In this document: one piece after another, positions 27,173 through 35,496 of the stretch
How positions within the stretch are numbered: the first letter of the stretch is position 1
Layout: every line of letters begins with the position of its first letter
Source of the DNA: Flavobacterium coralii
Lineage (GTDB): Bacteria; Bacteroidota; Bacteroidia; Flavobacteriales; Flavobacteriaceae
Length of the DNA stretch: 64,000 bases
Assembly (NCBI RefSeq): GCF_019891545.1
Contig: NZ_JAHDIU010000004.1
Location: 62,001-126,000, forward strand
Reading direction: 5' to 3'
Translations under genes and position numbers: made by a program
Notes under the pieces: model-generated
The model's database searches: none
What the model saw: only the letters and a program-made list of their open reading frames with translations
Told to the model about the DNA's origin: nothing

Positions 27173-27668
27173 AGCTGTGTTTTTTGGTGAGTTCTTCCCT
27201 TATTGCTTTCCTTGCTCTCGAAAGTGCGACTCTAACCGCCGTTTCGTTCATATCCATCATCTTTGCAATTTCCTCAAATTCATACTGCTCTATATCCCTT
27301 AGCTGCACAATTATCTTTTGTTGTTCCGGCAGCTCGTCCATAATCTTTTCTACCCAGTTCCAGCTGTCCCGGTCTTCAGCCTGCTGCTGCAAACCGGCAT
27401 CTCTGTCTGTATAGTTAGAATGCACAATCCGCATTTCTGTGGCACGCTTGCTTTTTAGCTGGTCCAGGCAGTAATTCTTGGTTATGGTTACCGCCAGTGC
27501 CTCTACACTATTATAGCTTTTAAGCTTGCCCCTGTTATTCCATAACCGTACCAAAACCTCCTGTGTGGCATCTTCAGCCTCTTCGGTACTAACCAACAGC
27601 CTTTTTGCCAGGCGGAATAACCTGTCTTTAAAAGGGTTTATGGTTTTTATGAATTCTGACTGATTCAT
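27153..27668 (-). CDS. ECF-type RNA polymerase sigma factor
   Basis: A 171-residue sigma-70 family factor with region 2 (DRLFRLAKRLLVSTEEAEDATQEVLVRLWNNRGKL, about residues 15-50) and region 4 (MDELPEQQKIIVQLRDIEQYEFEEIAKMMDMNETAVRVALSRARKAIREEL, about 108-160). First gene of a five-gene minus-strand operon with the probable anti-sigma factor and three DUF4252 exported proteins. The signal it senses and its regulon are unknown; autoregulation of its operon is likely. Confidence 0.88.
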   Translation of the reverse strand: MNQSEFIKTINPFKDRLFRLAKRLLVSTEEAEDATQEVLVRLWNNRGKLKSYNSVEALAVTITKNYCLDQLKSKRATEMRIVHSNYTDRDAGLQQQAEDRDSWNWVEKIMDELPEQQKIIVQLRDIEQYEFEEIAKMMDMNETAVRVALSRARKAIREELTKKHSYGIKSN

Positions 27669-27785
27669 CTGCGGGTGGTTTGTTACCGGTTTATAATAGC
27701 AAGACGAGGCATGTATTTTTTTGTTACATGTTACATTAAAAATATTAAATTTACGTTCTTATTAAGAAACTAATAATTGCATTTA

Positions 27786-29234
27786 ATGAAAAAGATACGA
27801 ATATTGTTGGCAGCACTGGTGGTTTCGGCACTCGCCTTTCAGGGGTGCGAAGACATGGATGACAATGCGGTACCTGTTAACGATTTTATTTGGAAAGGGC
27901 TTAACCTGTACTACCTGTGGCAGCCCGAAGTACCAGAACTGGCAGACGACCGTTTTGCAAACCAGGCACAGCTAAATGACTACCTTGAAGGCTTTTCTTC
28001 TCCTGAATCTTTATTTAATAACCTGCTTTACCAGCGTGGTGTGATAGACCGCTTCAGCGTAATCTTTTCGGATTACCGGGTGCTCGAAAATGCTTTGCAG
28101 GGGGTGGTTAAAAGTAATGGTGTAGAGTTTGGGCTTGTATACTACCCGAACAGCGAAACACAGATTTTCGGTTACGTGAGATACATACTGCCGGAATCGG
28201 ATGCGGCAGGTAAAGACATACAACGCGGCGATATTTTTTATGCTGTAGATGGCACTGCGCTTAATGTAGATAATTATCAGTCGTTACTCAGCAGGGATAC
28301 CTATACGCTTAACCTTGCTACCTATAACGGTGGTAACATTACACCAACAGACGAATCGGTAACACTTACAAAAACCGAGTATGCCGAGAATCCTGTATAT
28401 ACTACCAATGTAGTTACGGAAGACGAGAATGTTATCGGCTACCTGATGTATAACGGCTTTTTCAGTAATTATGATGATGAGCTTAATGCTGCCATAGGCC
28501 AGCTAAAAGCGCAGGGCATTAATGAGCTTGTGCTTGACCTAAGGTATAACTCGGGTGGTTCGGTTAGGACTGCGACTTATCTTGCCAGTATGATTACCGG
28601 GCAGTTTAACGGCGACCTTTTTGCACAGGAGCAATGGAACCCTAAATTGCAGGCTTATTTCCAGGATGAAAATCCTGCAGCTTTGCAGGATCGTTTTACC
28701 AATCAGCTGTCAAACGGCGCTGCCATTAATAATCTTAACCTTACTACTGTATACATACTTACCACCCGCTCTACAGCATCGGCGAGCGAGCTTATTATTA
28801 ACTGCCTGAGGCCGTATATAGATGTTGTGGTTATTGGCGATGTAACAACCGGAAAAAATGTAGGCTCAGTTACATTGTATGACTCCCCTAACTTTTCAAA
28901 AAATAACGTTAGCGGCTCGCATACCTATGCTATGCAACCTATAGTATTAAGAATTAATAATGCCGAAGGCTTTGGCGAGTACAGTTCAGGCCTGGAACCT
29001 GATTTACTACTTAAGGAAGACTATGATAACCTTGGCGTATTGGGCAGCCCGGACGAACCATTATTTGCAGCAGCCATAAACATGATAAACGGAAACGGAA
29101 GGTTTGGCTTCTTCCCACAAAACCAAAACACAAAACTCTTTAAAGATTCTAAGAACATGAGGCGTTTTGGAACTGAAATGTATATAGAAGACACTCCTGC
29201 CGGAGGGCTTAACCTGTTGAAAGATTTACAGTAA
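27786..29234 (+). CDS. S41-family peptidase lipoprotein
   Basis: A 482-residue lipoprotein: signal peptide with lipobox (ALAFQGC, Cys about residue 21). An N-terminal helical region (NDFIWKGLNLYYLWQPEVPEL) precedes a PDZ-like segment (~110-200, SDAAGKDIQRGDIFYAVDGTAL) and a tail-specific protease core (ELVLDLRYNSGGSVRTATYLASMI). The candidate catalytic Ser is in TTRSTASASELI. The family cleaves unfolded or C-terminal protein segments in the envelope. Start: the ATG at 27786; a TTG three codons earlier is less likely. Confidence 0.85.
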   Translation: MKKIRILLAALVVSALAFQGCEDMDDNAVPVNDFIWKGLNLYYLWQPEVPELADDRFANQAQLNDYLEGFSSPESLFNNLLYQRGVIDRFSVIFSDYRVLENALQGVVKSNGVEFGLVYYPNSETQIFGYVRYILPESDAAGKDIQRGDIFYAVDGTALNVDNYQSLLSRDTYTLNLATYNGGNITPTDESVTLTKTEYAENPVYTTNVVTEDENVIGYLMYNGFFSNYDDELNAAIGQLKAQGINELVLDLRYNSGGSVRTATYLASMITGQFNGDLFAQEQWNPKLQAYFQDENPAALQDRFTNQLSNGAAINNLNLTTVYILTTRSTASASELIINCLRPYIDVVVIGDVTTGKNVGSVTLYDSPNFSKNNVSGSHTYAMQPIVLRINNAEGFGEYSSGLEPDLLLKEDYDNLGVLGSPDEPLFAAAINMINGNGRFGFFPQNQNTKLFKDSKNMRRFGTEMYIEDTPAGGLNLLKDLQ

Positions 29235-29252
29235 ATAATATGCATTAAAATT

Positions 29253-29282
29253 AAAAAACGGCTGCCAATGGCAGCCGTTTTT
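29253..29282. terminator. Bidirectional terminator
   Basis: Stem AAAAACGGCTGCC / GGCAGCCGTTTTT with a 3-base loop, between the convergent S41 peptidase and btuG genes. Confidence 0.88.
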
Positions 29283-29323
29283 ATTTCCTGCTGCTTTAGC
29301 AACAGGTATCTTAAACGCAACAC

Positions 29324-30394
29324 TTAATCATTAAAATAGAAACCTGTAGGTGTAACCCCAACAGTATATGTTTTCTTCCATACACCCGCTAAAGAATATA
29401 TTAGAACCTTACCATTAGAAGTATAATCTCCTGCATCACCAATATAAATTCTATCATCTTCCACTTCAAAAGCATATATGCCGTAAACGCCCTGATCTCC
29501 TATACTGAAAAGCGGTGCAGCAGGCAGGGTACTATCGGTAAGATTCATTACATATACATCAGAATCTATAGTATAATACAGCTTTTCATCTTCTATTACC
29601 ATATTGGCCGGATGCGAAGTCTCTGCAAAATTGTAAGTAGCCGCTATACTGTTATCAGAAAGATTTATAACCGTTAGCCTGCCACCAGTTTCATCCCCTG
29701 AAAATACAGATTTTCCTTCGCTCATCACATACAGCTTTCCGTTTTCCTCTTCAACGGCATCGGGCACATCTCCTACTGTCAGGGTGGCTGCTAAAGTATT
29801 GTTTGCGGCATTAATCACACTAATTGTATTACCGTAACCATAGCCTCCTTTGTGGGCTACATACAGTTTGCCGTTTTCTTCAATAATACGCTCAGGGCCT
29901 TCAGCTACAGGTATAGTTGCAGTAACCGTGTTCGTAGAAAGGTCTATAACAGCGACAAAATCATCCTGAGTGTCAAAAGGGTCGCCCCAGTTGGTAACAT
30001 ATCCCCTGTTGTTTTCAAAAGCTATGTATCGCGGATTATCTAAACCACTGGTTATGGCAGTTAATCTCTCCATAGTGTAACGGTTAGCCACCTCTATCTT
30101 ATGAGAGTTGTTTACCACTATATATGCATACTCGCCATTAAGGCCTATATCCTGCCCGGTATCACCTAAATCGGCATTATTTACAATGCTGAAGATATTA
30201 TTTTGAAGTACATCATCTTTTGACAAAAATGAAATAGTGGAATTTCCCTGTTGGAAACCGCCTTCATTTAGTATAAGTACACCATTATCATAATTGCCTT
30301 TAGGCTCATCTGACGAAGAATCGTCATCGCTGCTACAGGAAACAAAGAACAAAGAACCTGCAAATGCCACTAATAAAAGTTTGTTGATTTTCAT
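29324..30394 (-). CDS. btuG: Surface cobalamin-binding lipoprotein, BtuG-like
   Basis: A 356-residue lipoprotein (lipobox FFVSC, followed by SSDDDSSSDEP, an acidic stretch often associated with surface export in Bacteroidota). The body is a DUF5074/YVTN-type seven-bladed beta-propeller (VLILNEGGFQQGNSTISFLS, NPRYIAFENNRGYVTNWGDP, PERIIEENGKLYVAHKGG, PDAVEEENGKLYVMSEGK, YGIYAFEVEDDRIYIGDAGD). In Bacteroides thetaiotaomicron, BtuG binds vitamin B12 extremely tightly at the cell surface and hands it to BtuB. Its place directly after btuB (6-base gap), under the same cobalamin riboswitch, supports that role here. Confidence 0.85.
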   Translation of the reverse strand: MKINKLLLVAFAGSLFFVSCSSDDDSSSDEPKGNYDNGVLILNEGGFQQGNSTISFLSKDDVLQNNIFSIVNNADLGDTGQDIGLNGEYAYIVVNNSHKIEVANRYTMERLTAITSGLDNPRYIAFENNRGYVTNWGDPFDTQDDFVAVIDLSTNTVTATIPVAEGPERIIEENGKLYVAHKGGYGYGNTISVINAANNTLAATLTVGDVPDAVEEENGKLYVMSEGKSVFSGDETGGRLTVINLSDNSIAATYNFAETSHPANMVIEDEKLYYTIDSDVYVMNLTDSTLPAAPLFSIGDQGVYGIYAFEVEDDRIYIGDAGDYTSNGKVLIYSLAGVWKKTYTVGVTPTGFYFND

Positions 30395-30400
30395 GTTATA

Positions 30401-32227
30401 TTAAAATTTGAAGTTAAGGTACATAGTATAATTCCTGCCCGGCATAGGGCGCTTGGTAACATTTTCATAGGCTGCATCAAAAAGGTTGTGCGCCTGTACA
30501 CCCGCAGTAAGTCCACCGCAAATACCGATGGTATATTCTGCTCCGAGTGTTGCCACATTATAGGCTTCAACCTCATCGCTGTTATCAGAAGTGGTGAACA
30601 CGCTGCCATTATACAGGTGGCGGTAGTAAACAGATGCGTTTTTGTAGCCATAGGCTACTGAGGCAGTAATTTTATGCAAAGGCACATATATAAGCTGGTG
30701 GCTGCTGTCGTCTTCCCTCGATACCGTATAGGCATAGGTAGCATCGGCAGTAAGGTTGCTGTTGCCAAAACTTCTTTGCCAGCCTGCAATAGCTTCAGCA
30801 CCATAGGTATTTACCTTGCCAACATTTTCCGGGCGCCAAATATTGTTTACAGGAATCCACCGCAGCATATCCCTCAGCTTTATATAGTAACCTGTTAATG
30901 ATAACTTTATAGTATTGAAGGTAAATTCATTACCAATTTCTGCCTGGTAAGAGCTTTCTGGTTTCAGGTCTGGGTTACCGCTCCCTACCCAATACAAATC
31001 GTTAAACGTTGGAATCCTGAAATTTCGTGAAGCGTTTAGTTTTACAGAATAAAAATCAGCGACACGATATCCGGCTCCTACCGAAAACAGCACTGGGCTA
31101 TCATAAGCATTGGTTATTTCCCTTCTCAGCCCCGCTTCATAATACAGCCTTGTTGTAACATTGTGCTGCATTAAAAAGCTGAAAGAGGTAACTGTACGTC
31201 CTGCCTCTTCAATATCAGAGCCGTTGCCGTCATTATGGGTAACATCTGCTATAACATTCAGTTTAATATTCTTTGCTGCCTGATAGGCAATATCATACCT
31301 GCCAATCAGCGTATTTACTTTCCCGAAGGTGTAGTTAGGGTTTGTAGTACGTGCATAATACTTATAATGTTCTGTAAGCAGGGCTGCTTTAAGTTTAGAT
31401 GTAAACCGTCCGTAAGTACCCAGCCATTCAGCCATACTACGGGAATTCCTGTCGCGGTACTTACTTAATGAGGGCGCGCTTACCGTCCCTGAAAAATGCC
31501 TTTCGCTGTCATAGATGTAATTGTAAAGGCGGAGTATGTTATTCTCGCTCAGTTTAAAACCAAGAGCCAGGTTAGTGCTCAGGTTATAGAACTGCCCGTT
31601 CTCGTTTCGGGCATTTGTATTGGGGTACTCATAATCGTTATCAGAACTGTTATGCGTAATACTAAAATCTACACTTGTTTTTTGAGTAGATGCCTTTGCA
31701 TTATAATTCACTCCATAAGTGTTATAACTCCCGTAGTTGGTATACAGGCTGTTAGAAATGGTATCTGCAAAGGCAATATTGTTATTTAAGTGGATACTGC
31801 CGCCAATAGCGCTGCTGCCGTAAATAACACTTCCGCCCCCTGCCCTTACGGCGATACTGTTAAAGTCTCGGGTATTTATAGTATTGAAATCAGTAAGGCC
31901 GTTAAGTTGTGAATTGATATTGATGCCATTCCAAACAACAGCAGTCTGTTGTGCGGTGGTGCCCCTGAACGATGGCGAAGAAACCATGCCCAGTCCATTC
32001 TCTTTAAAATACACCACGGTATTGTAACGCAGCAGGTCGGTTAAGGAAGAGCCGTTACGCACAATTACAGAGTCATTTAGGCGTAAAACCGACTGCGTGC
32101 CCGAGAAGTCCTGCAACTGGGTGTCAGATATTATTACCTCTTTAAGCCTGGTAATGGTATCCTGTTGCGCCCACAAGTACGGGCACAGCAATAACATAAA
32201 TAGGTAAAAAGATTTCTTTAAAGCCAT
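30401..32227 (-). CDS. btuB: TonB-dependent vitamin B12 receptor
   Basis: A 608-residue outer-membrane receptor. From the ATG at 32227 it has a signal peptide (MALKKSFYLFMLLLCPYLWAQ), a TonB-box-like LKEVIIS, a plug domain (~residues 30-145: GTQSVLRLNDSVIVRNGSSLTDLLRYNTVVYFKENGLGMVSSPSFRGT) and a barrel ending in NYTMYLNFKF with terminal Phe. The open frame continues 37 codons upstream but that part is the riboswitch, so the shorter start is correct. It imports cobalamin across the outer membrane using TonB energy. It forms an operon with btuG and is controlled by the cobalamin riboswitch. Confidence 0.9.
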   Translation of the reverse strand: MALKKSFYLFMLLLCPYLWAQQDTITRLKEVIISDTQLQDFSGTQSVLRLNDSVIVRNGSSLTDLLRYNTVVYFKENGLGMVSSPSFRGTTAQQTAVVWNGININSQLNGLTDFNTINTRDFNSIAVRAGGGSVIYGSSAIGGSIHLNNNIAFADTISNSLYTNYGSYNTYGVNYNAKASTQKTSVDFSITHNSSDNDYEYPNTNARNENGQFYNLSTNLALGFKLSENNILRLYNYIYDSERHFSGTVSAPSLSKYRDRNSRSMAEWLGTYGRFTSKLKAALLTEHYKYYARTTNPNYTFGKVNTLIGRYDIAYQAAKNIKLNVIADVTHNDGNGSDIEEAGRTVTSFSFLMQHNVTTRLYYEAGLRREITNAYDSPVLFSVGAGYRVADFYSVKLNASRNFRIPTFNDLYWVGSGNPDLKPESSYQAEIGNEFTFNTIKLSLTGYYIKLRDMLRWIPVNNIWRPENVGKVNTYGAEAIAGWQRSFGNSNLTADATYAYTVSREDDSSHQLIYVPLHKITASVAYGYKNASVYYRHLYNGSVFTTSDNSDEVEAYNVATLGAEYTIGICGGLTAGVQAHNLFDAAYENVTKRPMPGRNYTMYLNFKF

Positions 32228-32274
32228 ATATTCCTGAACCTTTTTTCCCGAAGGCCCTGTATTGGTTACAGCGT

Positions 32275-32450
32275 AAGGCAGGTCTCCTGGCTTGCGTACT
32301 GTTGTTTTCCTTCCCATGGCACGAGGCCACAGTGGCATGCAGTTAACAACAGCCTCCGTTAAAACGGATAAGCTTACAGTTGCGGGTACAGCCCGGGATT
32401 TTAACCCGGTTCCCTTTTAATGCACAGACTAATACAACCTGTGCAACCTT
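32275..32450 (-). ncRNA. Cobalamin riboswitch
   Basis: The minus strand upstream of btuB carries all hallmarks of a cobalamin aptamer in order: a 5' hairpin (TGCACAG / CTGTGCA), AAAGGGAA, CGGGTT...CCCGG, CTGTACCCGCAACTGT, GCCACTG, GGGAAGG, and the B12 box GCCAGGAGACCTGCC (32277-32291). The expression platform would be in 32228-32275, between the box and the ATG. Binding of cobalamin should switch off btuB-btuG. High confidence from motif order; the mechanism (transcription or translation) is not read. Confidence 0.95.
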
Positions 32451-32459
32451 AAACCGCCG

Positions 32460-32467
32460 CAAATATA
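32460..32467 (-). promoter_or_regulatory. Putative -7 element of the riboswitch transcript (TATATTTG)
   Basis: Minus-strand TAnnTTTG match about 10 bases upstream of the aptamer's first hairpin; its position fits transcription starting at the riboswitch. Confidence 0.6.
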
Positions 32468-32493
32468 AGAATACTATTGAAATATTTAATTTA

Positions 32494-32501
32494 TACCTTT
32501 G
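32494..32501 (+). promoter_or_regulatory. Putative -7 element of btuFCD (TACCTTTG)
   Basis: TAnnTTTG match 18 bases before the btuF ATG; a TTG lies at 32477-32479 (spacer 14). It is divergent from, and only 26 bases away from, the btuB-side element. Confidence 0.55.
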
Positions 32502-32519
32502 CAACTGCCAATATTTTTT

Positions 32520-33659
32520 ATGAAAAACTACATTAGCATACTTTCCGTTGTTATTATTGCATTGCTTTATGGCTGTAAAAACGAACAGCAAAGTACAAAA
32601 GCTGCGCCCAATAAAGCAGGTAACAGCATAAGTTACGCAAGCGGGCTGGCTATTTACAGGTATGATGATTATTCAGTTGTGAAGGTAACCAAGCCCTGGC
32701 CCGAAGCCAAAGAAGGTTTTACCTATGTGCTGAAGCAAAAAGGCGCAACCGTGCCCGACAGCCTTAAAAGCTATACTACAGTGCAGGTACCTGTTGAGCG
32801 CGTGGTGGTAACCTCAACCACACATATACCCTCTTTAGAGATGCTTGGAGAGGAAAATTCATTAATTGGTTTTCCGGGTACTGATTATATTTCTTCCGAA
32901 AAAACGAGGGTGCTTATAGATGCGGGCAAAGTACGCGAAACGGGTGCTAACGAAAGGATGAACACAGAAGTAATGATAGACCTCTCCCCTGATGTAGTTG
33001 TGGGTTTTAGCATAAGCAGCGATAACAAAACAATGGATATTCTGCAACAAAGTGGCATTACTGTTTTGTATAACGGCGACTGGACAGAGCAATCGCCGCT
33101 TGGCAAGGCCGAATGGATAAAATTTTTTGGTGAACTCTACGGCAAACAAAAAGAGGCTGACAGCATTTTTAGTAAGATAGAAACCGATTATAAAGCCGCG
33201 CTTGCGCTTGCAGCGAAAGCCACCAATAAACCTACTGTTTTAAGTGGTGCCATGTATCAGGACCATTGGTACCTGCCGCAAGGCGGAAGCTGGGCTGCCC
33301 TTTTTATAAAAGATGCCCACGCCAGCTACCTTTGGAGCGATACCAACGGCACAGGCAGCCACACCCTTTCTTTTGAAAGTGTACTGGAAAAAGCACATAA
33401 TGCCGACTACTGGATTGGGCCGGGACAGTTTACGTCGTTACAGGAAATGGCGGATGATAACCCACATTATACTGAATTTAAAGCGTATAAGAATGGTGAG
33501 GTTTATTCCTTTAGCAGCAGGAAAGGCGCAACCGGCGGCGTTATTTATTATGAGCTTGCACCAAACCGCCCCGACCTTGTACTGAAAGACCTTGTTAAGA
33601 TACTCCATCCGGGGCTGTTACCTGATTATGAACTGCAATTCTTCGAAAAGCTAAAATAA
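32520..33659 (+). CDS. btuF: Cobalamin ABC transporter substrate-binding lipoprotein
   Basis: A 379-residue lipoprotein (lipobox ALLYGC, Cys about residue 17) with a type III periplasmic binding fold, BtuF/FepB family (ERVVVTSTTHIPSLEMLGEENSLIGFPGTDYI ... NTEVMIDLSPDVVVGFSISSDN ... LPGGSWAALFIKDA-like). It delivers substrate to the BtuC permease. Start is the ATG at 32520; a TTG 7 codons earlier would fall inside the promoter. Substrate (cobalamin) is inferred from the divergent riboswitch-controlled btuB-btuG; siderophore-type substrates are the alternative for this fold. Confidence 0.8.
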   Translation: MKNYISILSVVIIALLYGCKNEQQSTKAAPNKAGNSISYASGLAIYRYDDYSVVKVTKPWPEAKEGFTYVLKQKGATVPDSLKSYTTVQVPVERVVVTSTTHIPSLEMLGEENSLIGFPGTDYISSEKTRVLIDAGKVRETGANERMNTEVMIDLSPDVVVGFSISSDNKTMDILQQSGITVLYNGDWTEQSPLGKAEWIKFFGELYGKQKEADSIFSKIETDYKAALALAAKATNKPTVLSGAMYQDHWYLPQGGSWAALFIKDAHASYLWSDTNGTGSHTLSFESVLEKAHNADYWIGPGQFTSLQEMADDNPHYTEFKAYKNGEVYSFSSRKGATGGVIYYELAPNRPDLVLKDLVKILHPGLLPDYELQFFEKLK

Positions 33660-33665
33660 TATCAT

Positions 33666-34700
33666 TTGCAGGCGGGCAAAAAATATATGATTTTGTTTGG
33701 TGTGCTCACAGCCGCTCTTGTCCTGCTGTTTGTGCTTAACCTTAGCCTGGGTTCGGTTAACATTCCATTCAACGATGTGGTAAACACACTTTCAGGCAAG
33801 GGTGCCGGCAAAGCCACCTGGGAGTTTATCATACTAAACTACAGATTGCCGAAAGCTATAACGGCTGTTTTGGCAGGTATGGGGCTATCTTTAAGCGGCC
33901 TGCTTATGCAAACCCTTTTCCGTAACCCGCTTGCCGGACCTTATGTGCTGGGGTTAAGTTCCGGTGCCAGTCTTGGTGTTGCTTTTGTTATTTTGGGCGC
34001 AGGTTTTTTGCCAATAATAGTAAAAGATTTTTTCCTTTCCTCATACGGTACTGTGGCGGCTTCTATGCTGGGTAGCTTTTTGGTGTTGCTTGCCGTGCTT
34101 GCAGTAGCCGCACGCCTGCGTGATACTATGGCAATACTTATAGTGGGGCTGATGTTTGGCAGCTTTACCAGTGCAATAGTTGGTGTGCTTACCTACTTTA
34201 GTACGGCACAGCAACTGCAAAAATTCACGTTTTGGGCTATGGGCAGCCTGGGCAGCCTCTCCTGGGAAAATATTGCCATACTTGCCGTTGCCTGCACAAT
34301 AGGCATATTGCTTGCCGCCACCTGTATAAAGCCCCTGAATGCGCTGCTGCTTGGCGAGCGCTATGCCAAGAGCATGGGCATCAATTTTGGCAGGGCGCGC
34401 TTTATCATAATACTTGCCACGAGCATACTGGCAGGTTCTGTTACGGCTTTCGCGGGGCCTGTGGCATTTATAGGGCTTGCAGTGCCACACATGGCGAAAC
34501 TCGCTTTCCGTACCAGCAATCACATCGTGTTGTTTTGGGCTACGCTGTTATCCGGTGCTATAGTGCTGTTGGTTTGTGATATAGTAACCCAGTTGCCGGG
34601 CAGTGACCTTACGCTACCAATAAATGCAGTAACATCTATAGTAGGGGCGCCTGTGGTAATATGGCTTTTACTGAGAAAACGCAACAAAAGTTATTCGTAG
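33666..34700 (+). CDS. btuC: Cobalamin ABC transporter permease
   Basis: A 344-residue FecCD/BtuC-type permease with about ten membrane helices and family motifs RLPKAITAVLAGMGLSLSGLLMQTLFRNPLAGPYVLGLSSGASLG (residues ~55-100) and GPVAFIGLAVPHMAKLAF (about 261-278, the ATPase-coupling region). It starts at a TTG (33666), 6 bases after the btuF stop; an ATG at 33687 is the alternative. Tightly linked between btuF and btuD. Confidence 0.88.
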   Translation: MQAGKKYMILFGVLTAALVLLFVLNLSLGSVNIPFNDVVNTLSGKGAGKATWEFIILNYRLPKAITAVLAGMGLSLSGLLMQTLFRNPLAGPYVLGLSSGASLGVAFVILGAGFLPIIVKDFFLSSYGTVAASMLGSFLVLLAVLAVAARLRDTMAILIVGLMFGSFTSAIVGVLTYFSTAQQLQKFTFWAMGSLGSLSWENIAILAVACTIGILLAATCIKPLNALLLGERYAKSMGINFGRARFIIILATSILAGSVTAFAGPVAFIGLAVPHMAKLAFRTSNHIVLFWATLLSGAIVLLVCDIVTQLPGSDLTLPINAVTSIVGAPVVIWLLLRKRNKSYS

Positions 34701-34704
34701 GGCT

Positions 34705-35496
34705 ATGAAAGAGGAAGTTACAATTTTATCGGCTAACAGTATAAGCATTGGCTACCGCAACGGCAAAGAAGTTACCGCTGTCGCAAACAATGTATCGGTA
34801 CAGCTTAAAAAAGGCAGCCTTACCGCGCTTATCGGTGCTAACGGTATCGGCAAATCTACATTGCTGCGCACGCTTACAGGCATACAAAAGCCTTTACAGG
34901 GCGAGGTAATGCTTAATGGAAAAAACATCAGCAGCTACTCTGCCAAAGCACTTGCACAAAAACTCAGCATAGTTTTAACCGAAGCATTGCCGCCAAGCAA
35001 CCTTTCGGTTTTTGAGCTTACTGCACTGGGCAGACAGCCTTATACCAACTGGTTGGGCATAATGGCTGAAGAGGACATTGCTAAAACAAATGAGGCATTG
35101 CAAATGGTGCAACTGGAACACCTTGCAGATAAGAAACATTATGAAATAAGCGACGGGCAGTTACAGAAAGTGCTCATAGCACGCGCACTTGCACAAGATA
35201 CTCCGCTTATTGTGCTTGACGAGCCTACCACACATCTTGATTTGCTGCATAAAGTAAGCCTGCTTAAGCTTTTAAAACAGCTTACCGAAAAAACAGGCAA
35301 AAGCATTTTATATTCTACCCATGATTTAGACCTGGCATTGCAATTAAGCGATGAGGTAATTGTAATGACTAGCGAGGATGTGATACAAAATACCCCTGCC
35401 CTGCTTAGGGAAATGGATATTTTTAACCGCCTTTTTACTGACAAAAGCATATACTTTGACTATGCAAAAGGCGGCTTTATCATTAACCCCGGTTAA
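34705..35496 (+). CDS. btuD: Cobalamin ABC transporter ATPase
   Basis: A 263-residue ABC ATPase with Walker A GANGIGKST (about residues 44-52), signature ISDGQLQKVLIARALAQD (a D in place of the usual second G of LSGGQ, common in this subfamily), Walker B LIVLDEPTTHLD and switch His in STHDLD. It powers inner-membrane B12 import with BtuF and BtuC. Its stop overlaps the stop of the convergent lipoprotein gene (TTAA at 35493-35496). Confidence 0.88.
   Translation: MKEEVTILSANSISIGYRNGKEVTAVANNVSVQLKKGSLTALIGANGIGKSTLLRTLTGIQKPLQGEVMLNGKNISSYSAKALAQKLSIVLTEALPPSNLSVFELTALGRQPYTNWLGIMAEEDIAKTNEALQMVQLEHLADKKHYEISDGQLQKVLIARALAQDTPLIVLDEPTTHLDLLHKVSLLKLLKQLTEKTGKSILYSTHDLDLALQLSDEVIVMTSEDVIQNTPALLREMDIFNRLFTDKSIYFDYAKGGFIINPG

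Noticed and set aside
34041-34523. Long minus-strand frame (160 codons) inside btuC
   Set aside because: Antisense shadow of a clearly conserved permease; the product has no recognisable domain and is His/Lys/Gln-rich in a pattern typical of reversed coding sequence.
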